A stretch of 26,853 nucleotides of DNA, from NCBI GenBank assembly GCA_902489225.1, contig CABTZA010000004.1:1-26853 (forward strand), given 5' to 3'. Positions 1 to 6,985 of the stretch are shown piece by piece. Below the pieces are notes generated by a model that worked only from the letters and a program-made list of their open reading frames with translations, made no database searches and was not told the DNA's origin. Position 1 is the stretch's first letter. Every line of letters starts with the position of its first letter. The stretch is from an uncultured Collinsella sp. (GTDB lineage Bacteria > Actinomycetota > Coriobacteriia > Coriobacteriales > Coriobacteriaceae). The translations under genes were made by a program, and so were the position numbers.

Positions 1-1164
1 CGCATGGCAAAAGAGCAGGACCTGCCGCTCAACTCGTCCAAGATCAGCGGCGTGTGCGGCCGCCTGATGTGCTGCCTGCGTTATGAGTTCGAGGCGTACA
101 AGGACTTTAAGAGCCGTGCGCCCAAAAAGAAGACGCTCATCGATACGCCGCTCGGTAAGGCGCGTATCCAGGAGTATGACACGCCGCGTGAGCAGCTGGT
201 GCTGCGCCTGGAGAACGGCAAAGTCTTTAAGGTCAACCTGGCCGATATGACGTGCTCGGAGGGTTGCAAAAAGAAGGCCGCCGAGCAGGGCTGCAACTGC
301 CGCCCCGACTGCGTGACGCGCGACGTGCTCGAGCGCATTGAGTCGCCCGAGATGCGCCTGGCGCTCATGGAGCTCGATCGCGAGAACGGCGTCGACGTGG
401 GCGATGGCCTGTCGAGTGCCGACCGTCTTGCCGGCACGTCGATGCCCAAGCGCCGTCGTCGCGATGCCGAATCCGATGCTCGCGCCGGTCAGGGTCAGGG
501 CGAGGGTCGCGGCCGCGGTAAGGGTCGCGGCAAGGCCGAGGCACCCGAGGCTGAGGAGGCTGCCGGTGGACGTCGCCGCCGCAAGCGCGCGGGTTCGGGC
601 GATGCCGGCGAGGCCGCTCCCGCGGGCAAGAACGCTTCTCGCGAGCGCGAGGTTCAGCAGCCCCAGCAGCAGAATCGCGGCGGTGGCATGACCCCCACAC
701 GTCGCCGCCGTCGTCATCTGTCGAGCGAGGAGCGCGAGGACGCCTTTCGCGCCGCAGCTGCTCGCGAGGCCGGTGCCGCTTCCAAGGGCGCCTCGGCCTC
801 CGATGCGCCTGTCGACAAGGGCGGCAAGTCACGTGGCGAGGAGGAGCGCGCGCCGCGTCCGCGCCGTCGCCATTCCTCGGGCGCGCAGCAGAAGCCCTCA
901 GTGCCCTCCGTGGCCGATCAGGTCTCGGATGGCGAGGTCAAGGTCACGCGCCGTCGTCCCGGAGATGGCGGGGGAGCGGCTGCCAAGGCTTCGCGTGGCG
1001 CCGCTCGCGACGAGCGCGAGCCGCGCGAGGATCGCGGTGGCGAGGGCTCGGCCGACCAGGGTCAAAAGCGCCGTCGCCGTCGCCGTTCCCGCAAGCCGCG
1101 CCAGGATGGTGGCGAGGGCTCGACCCCGTCTTCGTCCGCACCACAACCGCCCGCCGGCGAATAA
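1..1164 (+). CDS. ricT: RicT/YaaT-like PSP1-domain protein, 5' end outside the window
   Basis: The reading frame is open to the first base, so this is the C-terminal part of a longer protein. The visible first ~45 residues carry the PSP1 signature KISGVCGRLMCCLRYE; in Bacillus RicT the equivalent cysteines help bind Fe-S clusters in the RicA-RicF-RicT complex, which works with RNase Y in mRNA maturation. More cysteines follow at about residues 84-103 (CSEGC, then GCNCRPDC). From about residue 147 to the end (about 240 residues) the protein is low complexity, rich in Arg, Gly, Ala and Glu, with repeated RRRRR blocks, and is almost certainly disordered and possibly RNA-binding. Classical RicT (about 275 residues) lacks such a tail. 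The PSP1 assignment is firm; RNA processing as the role is inferred from the family. Confidence 0.85.
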   Translation, partial: RMAKEQDLPLNSSKISGVCGRLMCCLRYEFEAYKDFKSRAPKKKTLIDTPLGKARIQEYDTPREQLVLRLENGKVFKVNLADMTCSEGCKKKAAEQGCNCRPDCVTRDVLERIESPEMRLALMELDRENGVDVGDGLSSADRLAGTSMPKRRRRDAESDARAGQGQGEGRGRGKGRGKAEAPEAEEAAGGRRRRKRAGSGDAGEAAPAGKNASREREVQQPQQQNRGGGMTPTRRRRRHLSSEEREDAFRAAAAREAGAASKGASASDAPVDKGGKSRGEEERAPRPRRRHSSGAQQKPSVPSVADQVSDGEVKVTRRRPGDGGGAAAKASRGAARDEREPREDRGGEGSADQGQKRRRRRRSRKPRQDGGEGSTPSSSAPQPPAGE

Positions 1165-1227
1165 CGCCCGCGAGCGGATTTAGCCCGCCTTGCCCCGAGC
1201 GCATCGGGGTATCATAGCGCCGAATCA

Positions 1228-1263
1228 ACAACCCTCCCTGCGACCGAACGTAGGGAGGGTTGT
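1228..1263 (+). promoter_or_regulatory. Perfect 12-bp hairpin covering the comF Shine-Dalgarno
   Basis: The arms 1228-1239 and 1252-1263 are perfectly complementary (ACAACCCTCCCT against AGGGAGGGTTGT) with a 12-nt loop. The right arm contains AGGGAGG at 1252-1258, which is the ribosome binding site for the TTG start at 1267. The hairpin could be a weak terminator of the upstream gene, but no T-run follows. Masking of the downstream ribosome site is the more specific reading. Confidence 0.6.
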
Positions 1264-1266
1264 GTC

Positions 1267-2073
1267 TTGAAGAGCCATCTGAACATATTGAGCCGTCTGC
1301 AGGGCGCCGGCGCCCTACCGTTTGCGGACGAATTGCTACCGTTTGCCGAGCGCGCGACGTACGAGGCGCTCGAGGCATTGTCGCCAACACGATGTACCGG
1401 CTGCGAGCGCGCCGGTGCGCTTATTTGCCAAGACTGCCTGACCGCGCTCACGCTCATCGACCCACGTCATAGCTGCACCCGATGCGGCGCCCCGTTTGGG
1501 GATTTGCTGTGCACTGAGTGTTCGGTCGAGGGCACGTCCTCGGCAATGGCGGAGGCGCTCGACCGCTGCCTGGCGTGCGCCGTCTATGCGCATCCGCTGC
1601 CGCGCATCATTAAAGCGTACAAGGATGCGGGCGAGCGACGTCTGGCTCCGTATCTGGCGGAGCTGCTCTACGACACCGCCCTGCATGCCCAGGTCGTAGC
1701 GCCCGATCGCTATGGAGGTGTGCTGTCCGGTGCGGATGCGGTGGTGTTTGTGCCTGCGACGGCGGTAGCGTTTCGGCGGCGTGGTTTTGATCATATGGAG
1801 GCCATTGCGCGCCCATTTTGCGAGCTGTCGGGCGTGCCGTTGCTGGACGCCCTGGTCAAGTACGGCCATGGCGACCAGCGCGAACTCGGTCGTGAGGAGC
1901 GCCGCGAGCGTGCCCAAGGCATGTATGAGACGGTTGAGGACGTGCACGGCCGCCACCTGCTGCTTATCGATGACGTTATCACCACGGGCGCGACGATGGC
2001 CGCGGCTTCGGCGGAACTCAAGCGCGCCGGCGCTGCGGCAGTCGATGGCCTTGCTATCGCACGTGTTTGGTAG
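1267..2073 (+). CDS. ComF family phosphoribosyltransferase-like protein
   Basis: 268 residues from a TTG start. This start is chosen because AGGGAGG lies 8 nt upstream; a shorter start is possible because many ComF proteins begin closer to the first zinc cysteines. The N-terminal part has a double zinc ribbon: CTGC with CQDC (about residues 43-57) and CTRC with CTEC (about 71-86). The C-terminal half is a type I phosphoribosyltransferase fold with the PRPP-loop motif LLIDDVITTGAT (about residues 231-242). ComF proteins act in uptake of transforming DNA in competent bacteria, but many genomes carry them without a proven competence role. No other competence gene is visible here. The stop overlaps the possible extended start of the next gene, suggesting co-transcription. 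Confidence 0.85.
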   Translation: MKSHLNILSRLQGAGALPFADELLPFAERATYEALEALSPTRCTGCERAGALICQDCLTALTLIDPRHSCTRCGAPFGDLLCTECSVEGTSSAMAEALDRCLACAVYAHPLPRIIKAYKDAGERRLAPYLAELLYDTALHAQVVAPDRYGGVLSGADAVVFVPATAVAFRRRGFDHMEAIARPFCELSGVPLLDALVKYGHGDQRELGREERRERAQGMYETVEDVHGRHLLLIDDVITTGATMAAASAELKRAGAAAVDGLAIARVW

Positions 2074-2084
2074 GGGTGATTCAT

Positions 2085-3194
2085 GTGGCGGTAACAATCA
2101 GGTGGTGCAACAAACCGACAAAAGAGCAGCTAGCGGCTTCCGTAATCCTAACTGGCGCCTCGGCGCTACGCATGATGCGCGCCGAGCGCCGGCAGATGGG
2201 CTACATAAGCTGGAAGGACCTTAATCCCGATGAAGAGCGCCGTGTGCTGCGCACATCGTCGCCCTCGACCGAGGACATCTATCTTCCCGATTTGGTGCGG
2301 ATTGGGGCCGCAAGCGGCGAGGCGCAAGAGGATTTGTGCTTGCTGGTAGGGTCTGCAGCGCAGCGCCGCCGTATTCTTGGCGTGAGCTGGTCCGTATGCT
2401 CCGAGTTGCCCGCCGGCTCGATTCTAGAGGTGGAACCGGGGGTGTACAGTCTATCTCCCGAGGCCCTTTGCGTAGCCGTCGTGCGCGAGGTCGGCTGCAT
2501 CCAGGCATTTGCCCTGGCCCAGGAGCTGTGCTCTAAGATTTCACTGAGTGACCGCGGGAAGTATCTGCCTCCCTACACCTCGCCTGTCGTGAACAAATTG
2601 GCAAAGGACAAAGACCAGCCGCCAGATGTCGGTTACTTTGAGATCGAGTCCGTGCTGACACCCGATTGCCTGGTAGATTACCTCGCGGCATGCAAGGGGA
2701 GCGCGGCCAAGCAGCTGCGGCGGCTGTGTCCCTATCTGTCGGAAAACCTGCGTTCACCCATGGAGTGCATCATGCTTGCCATGTTTTCGCTTCCGTTTTC
2801 CTATGGCGGATTTGCCTGTGGTCCCTTTAAGACCGACTACAAGATCGAGTTCAACGACCGTGCACAGGCGATCTCGGGGATGCCGCATGTGGTTTGCGAT
2901 GCCTTTCAGGAAGCAGCCCGGTTTGACTTGGAATACAACGGTGAGCTGGGCCATTCTTCTCGGAGGGGACGTATCCATGATGAAAAGCGCAACACGGGCT
3001 TGATTACTATGGGAATCGAGGTCGCGACGGTCAACAACGAAATGCTCTGTGACATGGAAGCGATGGAAGCACTCGCATGGCGCATGCACCAGCGTATGCG
3101 AAAGCGGTACCGGAATCGTGTCGATGCCCGCAGGAAAAAGCAAGAGGCGCTGCTTAACACGCTGCGGGCGTGTTTTGGGCTTAAACCCGCCTAA
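2085..3194 (+). CDS. Unrecognised protein, possible PD-(D/E)XK/DUF559-like nuclease end
   Basis: About 369 residues from the GTG at 2085, preferred because AGGGG (2072-2076) lies 8 nt upstream; TTG at 2067 or GTG at 2076 are in-frame alternatives. The first part has a motif reminiscent of AbiEi-like proteins (ILTGASALRMMRAERR), and the middle is unrecognised. Residues about 280-320 read FDLEYNGELGH, then RIHDEKRNTGL and MGIEVATV. That pattern (acidic-strand EYNG, H, R..D..R, then a short strand) resembles the core of DUF559/Vsr-like endonucleases. The end is basic (KRYRNRVDARRKKQ). It follows ComF directly, with no gap for a promoter, so co-expression is likely. The nuclease call is an inference from a short pattern; the function is unknown. 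Confidence 0.6.
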   Translation: MAVTIRWCNKPTKEQLAASVILTGASALRMMRAERRQMGYISWKDLNPDEERRVLRTSSPSTEDIYLPDLVRIGAASGEAQEDLCLLVGSAAQRRRILGVSWSVCSELPAGSILEVEPGVYSLSPEALCVAVVREVGCIQAFALAQELCSKISLSDRGKYLPPYTSPVVNKLAKDKDQPPDVGYFEIESVLTPDCLVDYLAACKGSAAKQLRRLCPYLSENLRSPMECIMLAMFSLPFSYGGFACGPFKTDYKIEFNDRAQAISGMPHVVCDAFQEAARFDLEYNGELGHSSRRGRIHDEKRNTGLITMGIEVATVNNEMLCDMEAMEALAWRMHQRMRKRYRNRVDARRKKQEALLNTLRACFGLKPA

Positions 3195-3229
3195 CAATGC
3201 TCTGAAACAGGGAGTTGGATATATGCTCT

Positions 3230-3444
3230 GGCCAAAATATAGCAAATATGAGTACTGCTACAAATTCAGTAACAGTAAAATCAGGGATTTTGGGACTGGA
3301 AGATGGGGTAAATTAGAAAGTTATTAAACAAATGTGGAATATCCTGGCATCAATCTGACGTTATAGAGCGTGAAAACAGCTTGCAGAGCCAAAAACTCCT
3401 GCTACTAAATTGGTAACGGTACTCATATTTGCTATTTTTTGGCC
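3230..3444. repeat. Inverted-repeat-bounded element A (215 bp)
   Basis: The ends are inverted repeats of 28 bp with 2 mismatches (3230-3257 and 3417-3444, beginning GGCCAAAA). Weaker complementarity continues inward to about 3276 and 3398, so the arms are about 46 bp. The element is AT-rich, unlike the flanking genes, and contains no convincing reading frame. No target-site duplication is evident. It could be a MITE-like or REP-like element, or encode a long hairpin RNA. It accounts for most of the gene-free stretch 3195-3500. Confidence 0.7.
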
Positions 3445-3566
3445 ACGGCGCCCCAAGACGGGTGTGTTGAGGCTTTCCATAGGGGAGTGACGGGCTCAAT
3501 CAGAGCGTGTGCGGTCCGCCCCGACCTGCGAAATCTGTACTCGCGATGCGAATAACGCCCCTAACC

Positions 3567-3595
3567 TTAAACTTTAGCTTGAACTTAGCTATAAT
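3567..3595 (+). promoter_or_regulatory. Probable promoter with consensus -10
   Basis: A perfect TATAAT lies at 3590-3595. Upstream at 17-bp spacing is a weak -35 (TTAAAC, 3567-3572), in a locally AT-rich patch with repeated AACTT(T)AGCT. Transcription would begin near 3602, about 325 nt before the lipoprotein start. The -10 is clear; the -35 is poor. Confidence 0.5.
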
Positions 3596-3601
3596 GCGCT
3601 A

Positions 3602-3926
3602 CGTTCCTGCCAGGCTGTGGTTGCGGACGGACGAAATGCCCGTCCTAGTCCAAGACAGACGCGGTCAAAGGGATCCACGTAAGCGACCGCGTGCGCGCGG
3701 CGCGATCATGGCGCGTCCTAGATGTAAGCCGCACCGTCCGTTCTACTTTCTTTGGGGCAATACCGCCTCGCGGGCGAGCGGGTCAGTCGTGAAGGTGGCT
3801 GCGGCCTCCCGAGCAAACACCCCGGTGCGCAAGTGTGGGGTCAAATACCAGGTCAGCTGGTGGGAACAACCTGATATTCCGCGCAACGCACGGATCGTAT
3901 ACGACACAGAAGGCAGGGTAGTGGAC
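3602..3926 (+). ncRNA. Long structured leader or unidentified structured RNA
   Basis: This 325-nt GC-rich stretch lies between a strong -10 and the lipoprotein gene. It is packed with short stable hairpins: GGACGG with CCGTCC (near 3626-3647), GCGGTC with GACCGC (near 3662-3691), ACCCC with GGGGT (near 3820-3842) and ACCAG with CTGGT (near 3847-3862). It stays open in the lipoprotein frame, but the translation has no protein-like pattern. No intrinsic terminator is visible before 3927, so it would be a 5' leader unless processed. Hallmarks of RNase P RNA, SRP RNA, tmRNA and T-box leaders were looked for and not found. The class is unknown. Confidence 0.35.
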
Positions 3927-4952
3927 ATGGTGAGGGGCAGCTTGATGCACGCGGCTCGGTTAGGTGCTGGGACCGCAGCGGTCATCGCCGTTTTGGGCCT
4001 GAGCGGATGCGCGTTCAACCCGCTGTCTACGTTCACGACTCCCACGATCGACCAGATCGAGTACGAGACCGTCACGCCGGCGGTGTCGGACGACGCCCTG
4101 GTCACTCCCGGAACCCTGACGGTCGCCCTCGATACTTCCGATGCGCCGCAGGCCATGCAGGACGCCGACGGCGAGCTCACGGGGTATGCGGTTGACGCCG
4201 CCCGCGCCCTCGCAAGCCGCATGGGCCTTAAGGTCTCCTTTGTCGATGCGTCTTCGGCAGGTTCCGCGCTCGGCGACAAAAAGGCCGATATCTTTATCGG
4301 CGAGATTAACTCCACGGACGGGGACATTAGCTCGCTCGGCACCTGCCTGTACGATGCCACTTCCGTGTTCGGTAAAACTAGCGATGGTGGGTCGCTAAGC
4401 GTTTCCACCGATACCCTTAACACGTCCACCCTGGGCGTTCAGATGTCCTCGGCCTCGCAGGAGGCGCTTGCTAAGCAGAGCATCACCGCCAACCAAAAGA
4501 CCTACTCCAACATCAACGAGTGCTTTGAGGCGCTCGAGTCCGGCGAGGTCGACTATGTGATCTGCGACTCCACGGCCGGCGGCTACCTTGCACGCCTGAT
4601 GAGCGAGGTCTCCTATGTCGGTGCGCTCGAGGCGCCCTCGACGCTTGGTGTTGCGGGCGCCTCGTCCAATGACGAACTGTGCCGTGCCGTGAGCGACGCC
4701 CTCGACGACATCACGGTCGACGGTACGCTCGAGGCAGTCCACTGCGTCTGGTATGGCACGATGCCCTACGACCTCACCACTAAGACGGTTTCGGGCGCTA
4801 GCGTGCAGCCGGGTGACTCTGAGTCCAGTGAGACCATGTCCTCCGGCAGCGAGTCCTCCGATTCCAACAATGAGACCGCATCCTCCGAGGACAACTCGTC
4901 CAGCCAGGAAGGCACCATCACCGACGACGACATTAACAAACTCAATAGCTAG
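3927..4952 (+). CDS. Family-3 solute-binding lipoprotein (ABC transporter-type)
   Basis: 341 residues from the ATG at 3927, preceded by GCAGGG; the ATG at 3945, with GAGGGG upstream, is an equally good start. The N-terminus is a signal peptide ending in the lipobox LSGC (Cys28), so the mature protein would be a membrane-anchored lipoprotein. Residues about 60-270 fit an SBP_bac_3 (amino-acid-type) fold: GTLTVALDTSDAPQ, GELTGYAVDAARALASRMGL, ADIFIGEIN, and YVICDSTAGGYL. The last ~55 residues are rich in Ser, Glu and Asn and probably disordered. No permease or ATPase is adjacent, so it may be an orphan binding protein or sensor; the ligand is unknown. The long leader upstream may regulate it. 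Confidence 0.8.
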   Translation: MVRGSLMHAARLGAGTAAVIAVLGLSGCAFNPLSTFTTPTIDQIEYETVTPAVSDDALVTPGTLTVALDTSDAPQAMQDADGELTGYAVDAARALASRMGLKVSFVDASSAGSALGDKKADIFIGEINSTDGDISSLGTCLYDATSVFGKTSDGGSLSVSTDTLNTSTLGVQMSSASQEALAKQSITANQKTYSNINECFEALESGEVDYVICDSTAGGYLARLMSEVSYVGALEAPSTLGVAGASSNDELCRAVSDALDDITVDGTLEAVHCVWYGTMPYDLTTKTVSGASVQPGDSESSETMSSGSESSDSNNETASSEDNSSSQEGTITDDDINKLNS

Positions 4953-5018
4953 TTATTGCTAGGGGTGGTGTCTCCTATACGTTGGAAAGGACACTTCTTC
5001 ACGGTTTCAACACGCACT

Positions 5019-5052
5019 GCCGGGCTTCTCCAATAGGGGAGTCCGGCTTTTT
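5019..5052 (+). terminator. Intrinsic terminator after the lipoprotein gene
   Basis: A GCCGG...CTCC stem pairs with GGGGAG...CCGGC (5019-5031 with 5036-5047) around an AATA loop, followed by TTTTT. Confidence 0.8.
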
Positions 5053-5269
5053 CATCCCTATAAAACCAGCAGGTCAAAGCTAATTTTCGGGACCAAATAC
5101 AAATCTGTCGGCTCCCTCCTATAGCGCACTTTGCCACAGAAAAGTGCGAGACTTCGGTATGCGGTATCAAGCAATCGTTATTCGGGTCTTTAGGAATCCG
5201 CGTGATTAAATACACGGCAATGGGTACATAGCCAGTACGGTAAGTCCCCGAGGCAGATTGGAGCCACGT
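5053..5269. other. Gene-free region upstream of hpf
   Basis: No gene is visible. The only structure is an 8-bp inverted repeat, CGCACTTT (5125-5132) with AAAGTGCG (5141-5148). An AT-rich GATTAAATA near 5203 could be a -10 for hpf, but no good -35 accompanies it. Confidence 0.4.
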
Positions 5270-5854
5270 ATGGATATCAAGGTTTCTGGACGCAAGACGA
5301 CGGTAACCGATGCTCTGCGTGCGCATGTGGATGAGAAGATCGGCGAGGCGCTCAAGGTTTTCGATATCGAGCCCATGACGGTCGACGTTGTACTTCGCTA
5401 TGAGAAGAACCCCTCGAACCCCAACCCGGCAATCGTCGAGGTCACGGTTCGTGCCCGCGGTTCGGTGATTCGCGTTGCCGAGCACGGTGCAGATATGTAC
5501 GCCGCCATCGACCTCTCCGCCGATAAGGTCACCCGCCAGCTGCGCAAGTTCAAGACCAAGGTCGTGGACAACCGCCAGGGCGGTGCCAGCGCCGCGGATG
5601 TCGCGCCGGTCGAGCGCGTCGAGGATCTGGCCGACCTGCTGCTGCCCGAGGAGGAGGACGACCTGCTCGTCCGCGAGAAGGTTATCGACGTCACCCCGAT
5701 GACTGAGGAGCAGGCGCTGGTGCAGACCGATCTGCTCGGCCACGACTTCTACGTGTTCGAGAACGCGACGACCGGCCTTATCAATGTGGTGTATCACCGT
5801 AAGAATGGTGGATATGGCATCATCAAGCCCCGCATCGAAACACTTGACGAGTAA
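5270..5854 (+). CDS. hpf: Ribosome hibernation-promoting factor, long form
   Basis: 194 residues from the ATG at 5270 with GGAG 6 nt upstream; a TTG 12 nt earlier is less likely. Residues 1-105 form the S30AE/RaiA ribosome-binding domain (MDIKVSGRKTTVTDALRAHV; DLSADKVTRQLRKFKTK). A charged linker of about 30 residues follows. Residues about 136-192 are the C-terminal dimerisation domain of long HPF (VIDVTPMTEEQALVQTDLLG; FYVFENATTGLINVVYHRK; YGIIKPR). Long HPF joins two 70S ribosomes into 100S dimers in stationary phase or stress. It is monocistronic, with terminators before and after. Length and both domains match the family. Confidence 0.96.
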   Translation: MDIKVSGRKTTVTDALRAHVDEKIGEALKVFDIEPMTVDVVLRYEKNPSNPNPAIVEVTVRARGSVIRVAEHGADMYAAIDLSADKVTRQLRKFKTKVVDNRQGGASAADVAPVERVEDLADLLLPEEEDDLLVREKVIDVTPMTEEQALVQTDLLGHDFYVFENATTGLINVVYHRKNGGYGIIKPRIETLDE

Positions 5855-5858
5855 AATA

Positions 5859-5880
5859 CGTTAACTTGCATGAGTTAACG
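5859..5880. repeat. Palindrome after hpf
   Basis: CGTTAACT (5859-5866) and AGTTAACG (5873-5880) are perfectly complementary around a 6-nt loop, 4 nt after the hpf stop and just before the terminator. It may be mRNA 3' protection or an operator; no T-run follows. Confidence 0.5.
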
Positions 5881-5883
5881 GTT

Positions 5884-5915
5884 GGCGGCCATCCCATGCG
5901 GGTGGCCGCCTTTTT
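5884..5915 (+). terminator. Intrinsic terminator after hpf
   Basis: GGCGGCCA (5884-5891) pairs with TGGCCGCC (5903-5910) and is followed by TTTTT. Confidence 0.9.
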
Positions 5916-5933
5916 ACGTAAGGAGTCGCTTTG

Positions 5934-6887
5934 ATGGACAAGGCCGCATCTACCGGTCATTCGGACCGTTGCCGCATCGTCGTCGATACCTGCTGCGACT
6001 TTAGCCCCGAGGTCGCCGCGAACCTCGATGTCGATATCCTGGGTTTCCCCTTCATTATCGATGGCGAGGAGCGCACAGACGACATCTGGTCGAGCATCAC
6101 GCCCAAGGAGTTTTACGACCGCATGCGCGCTGGTGCCCGCGTGTCCACCTCGGCTGTGTCGCTCGGTCGCTATATCGAGTTCTTTACCGAGTGCGCCAAA
6201 GAGGGCACGCCCACGGTCTACCTGTGCTTTACCTCGGCGCTGTCGTCGAGCTACAACTCCGCGTGCCAGGCGGCAGATGCCGTGCGCGCCGAGTATCCCG
6301 ATTTTGAGCTGTACGTGGTCGACAACGCTCTGCCCTGCGCGACCGGCGCGCTCTTGGCGCTCGAGGCCGTGCGCCAGCGTTCGGCGGGACTGACCGCCAA
6401 GCAGCTGGTCGATTGGGCAAACGAGGCAAAGACCTACGTCCACGGCTACTTTACGCTCGAGAGCTTCGACGCACTGGCTGCCGGCGGCCGCATTCCGCCC
6501 GCGGCGGCGCAGCTCACGGCAAAGCTCGACGTCAAGCCCGAGCTCTCCTACGACCTGGCCGGCTCGCTGTCGCTGATCGGCGTCAACCGCGGCCGCAAGA
6601 AGGCGCTCAAGTCCATCCTCAAGTCGTTCCGCGAGAACTACGTGCCCGATCGCACCATGCCCATCGCCATCATGACGGCCGATGCCGAAAAGGATGGTGA
6701 CTGGCTCGAAGCCGCCATCCGCAAGGAGGAGGGTTGCGCCGACGTCACGATCATTCGCGGCTCCGTGGGTCCCACCATCGGCTCGCACGTGGGCTCCGGC
6801 ATGGTGGGCTGCGCGTTTTGGGGTAAGAACCGCGCCGACAAGGCGTCGCTTTCCGACCGTATCGCCCGCCGCGTGCGCGGTCAGTAG
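5934..6887 (+). CDS. DegV family protein (FakB-like fatty-acid-binding)
   Basis: 317 residues from the ATG at 5934, with AGGAG at 5921-5925 8 nt upstream; the adjacent TTG at 5931 is too close to it. The fold signatures are present: N-terminal IVVDTCCDFSPE, the STSAVS loop (about residues 70-75), CFTSALSSSYNSA (about 100-112, the region that binds the fatty-acid carboxylate in DegV structures), DNALPCATGALL, and the GGRIPP loop. DegV/FakB proteins hold fatty acids for phosphorylation by FakA. No fakA or DAK-domain gene is nearby, so its exact role is open. Expression likely starts after the hpf terminator. The length is slightly above the usual 280-300 residues. Confidence 0.9.
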   Translation: MDKAASTGHSDRCRIVVDTCCDFSPEVAANLDVDILGFPFIIDGEERTDDIWSSITPKEFYDRMRAGARVSTSAVSLGRYIEFFTECAKEGTPTVYLCFTSALSSSYNSACQAADAVRAEYPDFELYVVDNALPCATGALLALEAVRQRSAGLTAKQLVDWANEAKTYVHGYFTLESFDALAAGGRIPPAAAQLTAKLDVKPELSYDLAGSLSLIGVNRGRKKALKSILKSFRENYVPDRTMPIAIMTADAEKDGDWLEAAIRKEEGCADVTIIRGSVGPTIGSHVGSGMVGCAFWGKNRADKASLSDRIARRVRGQ

Positions 6888-6985
6888 GCAAGCGCTGCGT
6901 CCGTAATCGCCCTCGACTCACAGCCCAAACGCTGGCACCGAGTATTCAACCTGGTAACAACACCCAACCCAAAAGGAAAGGTTTC

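Noticed and set aside
3775..3815. T-box-like GAAGGTGGCTGCGG in the leader before the lipoprotein
   Set aside because: It lacks the GGTACCGCG core and specifier features and is not followed by a terminator/antiterminator pair.
3507..3926. In-frame N-terminal extension of the lipoprotein by 140 codons
   Set aside because: The signal peptide and lipobox begin after 3927 with two good ribosome sites; the upstream translation has no protein-like pattern and the region is hairpin-rich.
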